From the NCBI GenBank assembly GCA_001897615.1, contig MKTG01000060.1:13321-47405 (forward strand): DNA of 34,085 nucleotides, read 5' to 3'. Positions 31,106 to 34,085 of this stretch are shown here, piece after piece; position 1 is the stretch's first letter, and each line of letters begins with the position of its first letter. The position numbers were made by a program, and so were the translations under genes. This stretch comes from Burkholderiales bacterium 68-10. GTDB lineage: Bacteria > Pseudomonadota > Gammaproteobacteria > Burkholderiales > Burkholderiaceae_C. The notes below the pieces were generated by a model. It was not told the origin of the DNA, made no database searches, and worked only from the letters and a program-made list of their open reading frames with translations.

Positions 31106-32116
31106 TCAGTTCCTCTGTGCTGCGCCCACAGCACCTTCATTGCGCTCGATCCGCACCACCTCGCCCTTGTCACCGCCCAGGCGCAGTTCGGCCGCGCCGA
31201 ACAGCCGATCCACGATGTAGTACGGCGAGCGGAAGCGGTAGTTGACCAGTTGCCCGTCGCCTTCCGGCCCGATCACGAACAGCGGGGGCAGCTCGCCTTG
31301 CGCGATGCCGGCGGGGAACTGGATATAGACTTTCTGCCCGTCGTCGAAGGCGCGCAGCGGCTTCCACGGCGGATTACTGCCGCTGACCGCGTAGCGGAAG
31401 CGCAGGTTCTCCAACAACAAGCCGGAATCCACCGGCGCGGCGGCACTGGCCGCCTGCGCCTGGCGCTGCAAGGCCAGCATCCGGTCGCGCGGATAGTCCC
31501 AGGAAACGGAGGCCATCCACGTCTTCTCCGTCGAAGCCAACTCCAGCAGGTACGTCCTGCGGCTCGTGGTGATGACCAAGTTCGTCTTGAGGCCCGAGCG
31601 GATCGGCTTGACCAGCACGTTCACGCGCAGGTCGGCGCCGCTGCCGCTGGACGTGTCGCCCACGATCCAGCGCACGGTATCGCCGGCGGCGACCGTCACC
31701 AGCTCCTCGCCCGGCTGGAGCGAAACCACGGTCACGCGGCCCACGGCCGCATAGACTTGGTACAGCGCGCCATCGGTGAAGGGCCACACCTGAATCGCGT
31801 TGACGTAGCCCTCGCGCGTGGGCGCGACGCGGGCCTCGGCATTGGCACGCGAGACGCGCACCTTCTCGTCGGCTGGCTCCGGCGTGGGCTTGGCGTCCTC
31901 GGCCTCGGGCAATGGCTTCAACTGCGCCGGCATCGGCAGCACCTCGGGCACGGCCACCACCTCCACCGGCGCAGGCGGCTCGGGCAGCGGCTGGGCCTGC
32001 ACCAGCTCATCGAGCGAGATGGTCGGCGGTTTGCCTTGCGTGGCGCAGCCCGTGAACAGAACAGTCGATGCAAGCAGGATCACCGGCAAGGCAGATTTAC
32101 GGAAAAGATCATTCAT
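31106..32116 (-). CDS. trbG: Conjugal transfer protein TrbG (VirB9 family), lipoprotein
   Basis: Outer-membrane-side component of the type IV secretion core complex. The signal sequence ends in a lipobox (LFTGC, Cys24), as in TrbG. A Pro-rich linker to about residue 90 is followed by the VirB9 N-terminal domain (NAIQVWPFTDGALYQVYAAV, TTSRRTYLLELASTEKTWMA) and the C-terminal domain (PPWKPLRAFDDGQKVYIQFP, RFRSPYYIVDRLFGAAELRL). It overlaps trbF by 4 nt. Confidence 0.93.
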   Translation of the reverse strand: MNDLFRKSALPVILLASTVLFTGCATQGKPPTISLDELVQAQPLPEPPAPVEVVAVPEVLPMPAQLKPLPEAEDAKPTPEPADEKVRVSRANAEARVAPTREGYVNAIQVWPFTDGALYQVYAAVGRVTVVSLQPGEELVTVAAGDTVRWIVGDTSSGSGADLRVNVLVKPIRSGLKTNLVITTSRRTYLLELASTEKTWMASVSWDYPRDRMLALQRQAQAASAAAPVDSGLLLENLRFRYAVSGSNPPWKPLRAFDDGQKVYIQFPAGIAQGELPPLFVIGPEGDGQLVNYRFRSPYYIVDRLFGAAELRLGGDKGEVVRIERNEGAVGAAQRN

Positions 32117-32817
32117 GGCTTGGCTCCTTCAGAAGAATCCAGTTCTCGGCTCCACGACAGGCCGTTGACGTAGATGCCCAGGGGGTTCTTGCGCAGGCGT
32201 TCTTCGGTGCGCGGCGGCTGGACCACGATGGACACCACGGCCGTCCACCGCTCCAGGCCTGTCGCGGCACCGTTGACGTAGCGGCGTTCTGTCCAGCGCA
32301 CGTTGAAAGACGTGTCGCTGGCGCGCACGACGCTGCTGATCTGCACCGTCACCGACTCCTTGCCGATGCGCGCGAACGGGTCGTTGACCCGCGCGTAGTC
32401 GTTGAGCACGGCCGCACCCTTGTCGGTCGTGTAGTCGTAGGCGTCCAGCCAGTTCTGGCGGACGACGATCGGGTCGATGGACAGCGAGCGCACCAGCGTC
32501 ACGAAGCGCGCGATGTGGTGCGCGGTCTGCGCATCGCCCGGCCGGTACGGCGCGGCGGCTTCGCCCACGGCGCGCACCTGGCCCGCGCTGTCCACCTCCA
32601 CCACGTAGGGAGTCACGATGGACTGCGCCGAGCGCCACACCAGGCCGCCGGCCATCAGCAGCGCGAGCGTCAGGCAGCCGAAGGCCATCAAGCGCCAGTT
32701 CTTCGCCTGCACGCGGGACGAACCAATGCGCTCGTCCCATACTTGGCCGGCAGCTTGGTACGGCGTGGCAGGCTGCGGCGTGTCGGCGTAGCGCACCTGC
32801 GGTCGTTTGAATTGCAT
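32113..32817 (-). CDS. trbF: Conjugal transfer protein TrbF (VirB8 family)
   Basis: Inner-membrane assembly factor of the mating-pair channel. The 234-residue product has the TrbF N-terminus (FKRPQVRYADTPQPATPYQA followed by WDERIG), one span (RLMAFGCLTLALLMAGGLVW) and a VirB8-like periplasmic domain (VRSLSIDPIVVRQNWLDAYD, TSFNVRWTERRYVNG, NPLGIYVNGLSWSREL). It lies 12 nt after trbL. Confidence 0.93.
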   Translation of the reverse strand: MQFKRPQVRYADTPQPATPYQAAGQVWDERIGSSRVQAKNWRLMAFGCLTLALLMAGGLVWRSAQSIVTPYVVEVDSAGQVRAVGEAAAPYRPGDAQTAHHIARFVTLVRSLSIDPIVVRQNWLDAYDYTTDKGAAVLNDYARVNDPFARIGKESVTVQISSVVRASDTSFNVRWTERRYVNGAATGLERWTAVVSIVVQPPRTEERLRKNPLGIYVNGLSWSRELDSSEGAKP

Positions 32818-32829
32818 GGTCAGTTCTCC

Positions 32830-34085
32830 TTATGAATCGGAATCACGCAGGCTCGGCCCCTGGCCGGAGCCGCCGCCATCGCCACCGCGCAGCGTGTGGG
32901 CGGTGGTGGTCGCGGCATGGGTGAGTTGTTGGCGGCGGTTCAGCCGCTTGGCCCAAGCGGGCTGTTCTTGCTTCTGCGCGTTGGCGCCGCCCGCTGCGGC
33001 TTCGCCTGTGGAGGCCTGGCCGGATGCCGCACTCGCGCCGTCGTCAGCCGGGCCATTCCACCCGCCACGGAAGGAGCTGGTCATCTTCTGGCCGAAGGCG
33101 GATGCGCGGGACGCTGCGCCCCGTCCGGCAGACTGCGCGCCAGTCTTGGCGACGTTTCCCAAGCCGGCCATTGCGCCCTTCGCACCACCGCCTGCGGCGG
33201 AAGAACCCGCCTGGAACGCCGACCGGGCACTGTTGGCCGTCGAAGCGGCCGCACGCGCACCACTTCCGGCCAGCTTGGCGGCGGCCGGCGCCATGCGCGC
33301 CCCGGCCATGACGGCGCCACCTACGCCAGTCGCGACGGCGCCGACAGCAACGGCCGTCCCGGCGGCGCCGACAACGGCACCCGCCATCGCACCCGCGCCA
33401 AGCTGCGGCGCACCAGATACGAGGCCCGTGGCGATGCCAGGGCCGAAAATGCCAAGCGCCAACAAAGTGAGCGAGGCGAGCATGATGACCAGCGCGTGGT
33501 CGATCGACGGCTCGGCGGGAGGCACCTGAAACTCCGCGAACAGGCCCGAGCCGATGCCCACGATCACGGCCAGCACCAGCACCTTGATGCCGGCGGACAC
33601 GACGTTGCCCAGCACCTTCTCGGCCAGGAACGCGGTCTTGTTCCAGAGCGCGAACGGCACCAGCACGAAGCCAGCGAGGGTGGTCAGCTTGAACTCGATC
33701 AGCGTGATGAAAAGCTGGATCGCCAGCACGAAGAAACACAAGACCACGACCAACCAGGCAAGGAACATCACCACGATGGGATCGAGGTTCACGAACACCT
33801 CGGGAAAGCCTGCCATGTCGCCGATCTGCTCCAGAATCGGCGCGCCAGCGTCGATGCCGGTTTTTGCCAGTCGACCAGGCTGCAAGAAGTTCTCCATCGT
33901 GATGGCCGAGCCGGTGGCCGTCAGGCCCAGCCCGGCGAAGGAGCGGAACACGATGCTGGCCAGCCAGTTGAAGTTGTTGAGGATGTAGGCGAATGCGCCG
34001 ACGTAGAGCACCTTGCGCAGCAGCTTGGCGATCACGTCATCGCCCTGGCCGGTGGCGTGGCTCATCGCCCAATACAGTCCGGCGA
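32830..34085 (-). CDS. trbL: Conjugal transfer protein TrbL (VirB6 family), N-terminus outside the window
   Basis: Polytopic inner-membrane channel component. The frame stays open past the ATG at 34065 to the window end (AGLYWAM precedes it), so the true start lies beyond. About five membrane spans (for example IVVMFLAWLVVVLCFFVLAI) and the TrbL segment IAKLLRKVLYVGAFAYILNN are visible. A long Ala/Gly-rich C-terminal tail (SAGRGAASRASAFGQKMTSS) ends the protein, as in Tn4371-type TrbL. Gene order L-F-G-I matches the trb operons of these elements. Confidence 0.92.
   Translation of the reverse strand, partial: AGLYWAMSHATGQGDDVIAKLLRKVLYVGAFAYILNNFNWLASIVFRSFAGLGLTATGSAITMENFLQPGRLAKTGIDAGAPILEQIGDMAGFPEVFVNLDPIVVMFLAWLVVVLCFFVLAIQLFITLIEFKLTTLAGFVLVPFALWNKTAFLAEKVLGNVVSAGIKVLVLAVIVGIGSGLFAEFQVPPAEPSIDHALVIMLASLTLLALGIFGPGIATGLVSGAPQLGAGAMAGAVVGAAGTAVAVGAVATGVGGAVMAGARMAPAAAKLAGSGARAAASTANSARSAFQAGSSAAGGGAKGAMAGLGNVAKTGAQSAGRGAASRASAFGQKMTSSFRGGWNGPADDGASAASGQASTGEAAAGGANAQKQEQPAWAKRLNRRQQLTHAATTTAHTLRGGDGGGSGQGPSLRDSDS

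Noticed and set aside
29826-31220. 464-aa plus-strand ORF opposite trbI
   Set aside because: Antisense to trbI, Arg/His-rich, no motif.

Overview
The window looks like chromosome from a high-GC betaproteobacterium of the order Burkholderiales, most likely the family Comamonadaceae. This rests on gene content (Liv-type transporter operon, FadJ-like protein plus thiolase, FimV/HubP proteins) and on the intergenic motif ATAGCTGCTNGCG, which I remember as common in that family. No rRNA, tRNA or CRISPR array was seen.

Layout. (1) 1-7260: host metabolism. A branched-chain amino-acid-type ABC transporter (livH partial, livM, livG, livF) is followed by a fused enoyl-CoA hydratase/3-hydroxyacyl-CoA dehydrogenase and a thiolase, which together can complete beta-oxidation. 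The block ends in a rho-independent terminator. (2) 7460-18155: a complete-looking provirus of about 10.7 kb, bounded by a perfect 17-bp direct repeat. Its double jelly-roll major capsid protein resembles P2 of phage PM2. It also has a P-loop packaging ATPase, about ten small single-span membrane proteins, a membrane-anchored lambda-R-type transglycosylase and a RelBE-type toxin-antitoxin pair. Control and replication features are a Cro/CI-sized repressor with palindromic operators, and a small putative replication protein next to two pairs of 12-bp iterons. No integrase is encoded. The 17-bp repeat equals the central hexamer plus XerD arm of a dif-like site, so host XerCD recombinases are the likely integration machinery. 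(3) 18192-29269: host genes. These are an FHA-containing class III nucleotide cyclase, an LD-carboxypeptidase, a TadA-haloalkane-dehalogenase-like fusion, a PaiB-like FMN protein, and a FimV-like / SUMF1-domain / FimV-like cluster. (4) 29369-34085: the end of an integrative conjugative element. It starts at a 12-bp core identical to the 3' end of guaA (GAGTGGGAGTGA on the minus strand), followed by DUF2274, trbI, trbG, trbF and a partial trbL.

How the provirus works as a unit. Early genes read leftward from the operator region near 17.8 kb, and the repressor reads rightward from it. The virion operon reads leftward from about 16.1 kb to 8.5 kb with many 4-nt stop/start overlaps. The repressor reading frame runs into attR. 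In the circular form it would gain a 13-codon tail and lie 18 nt upstream of the other regulator (7533), so integration appears to split a two-gene control operon.

All calls come from reading the sequence and recalled family features. No database search was run.
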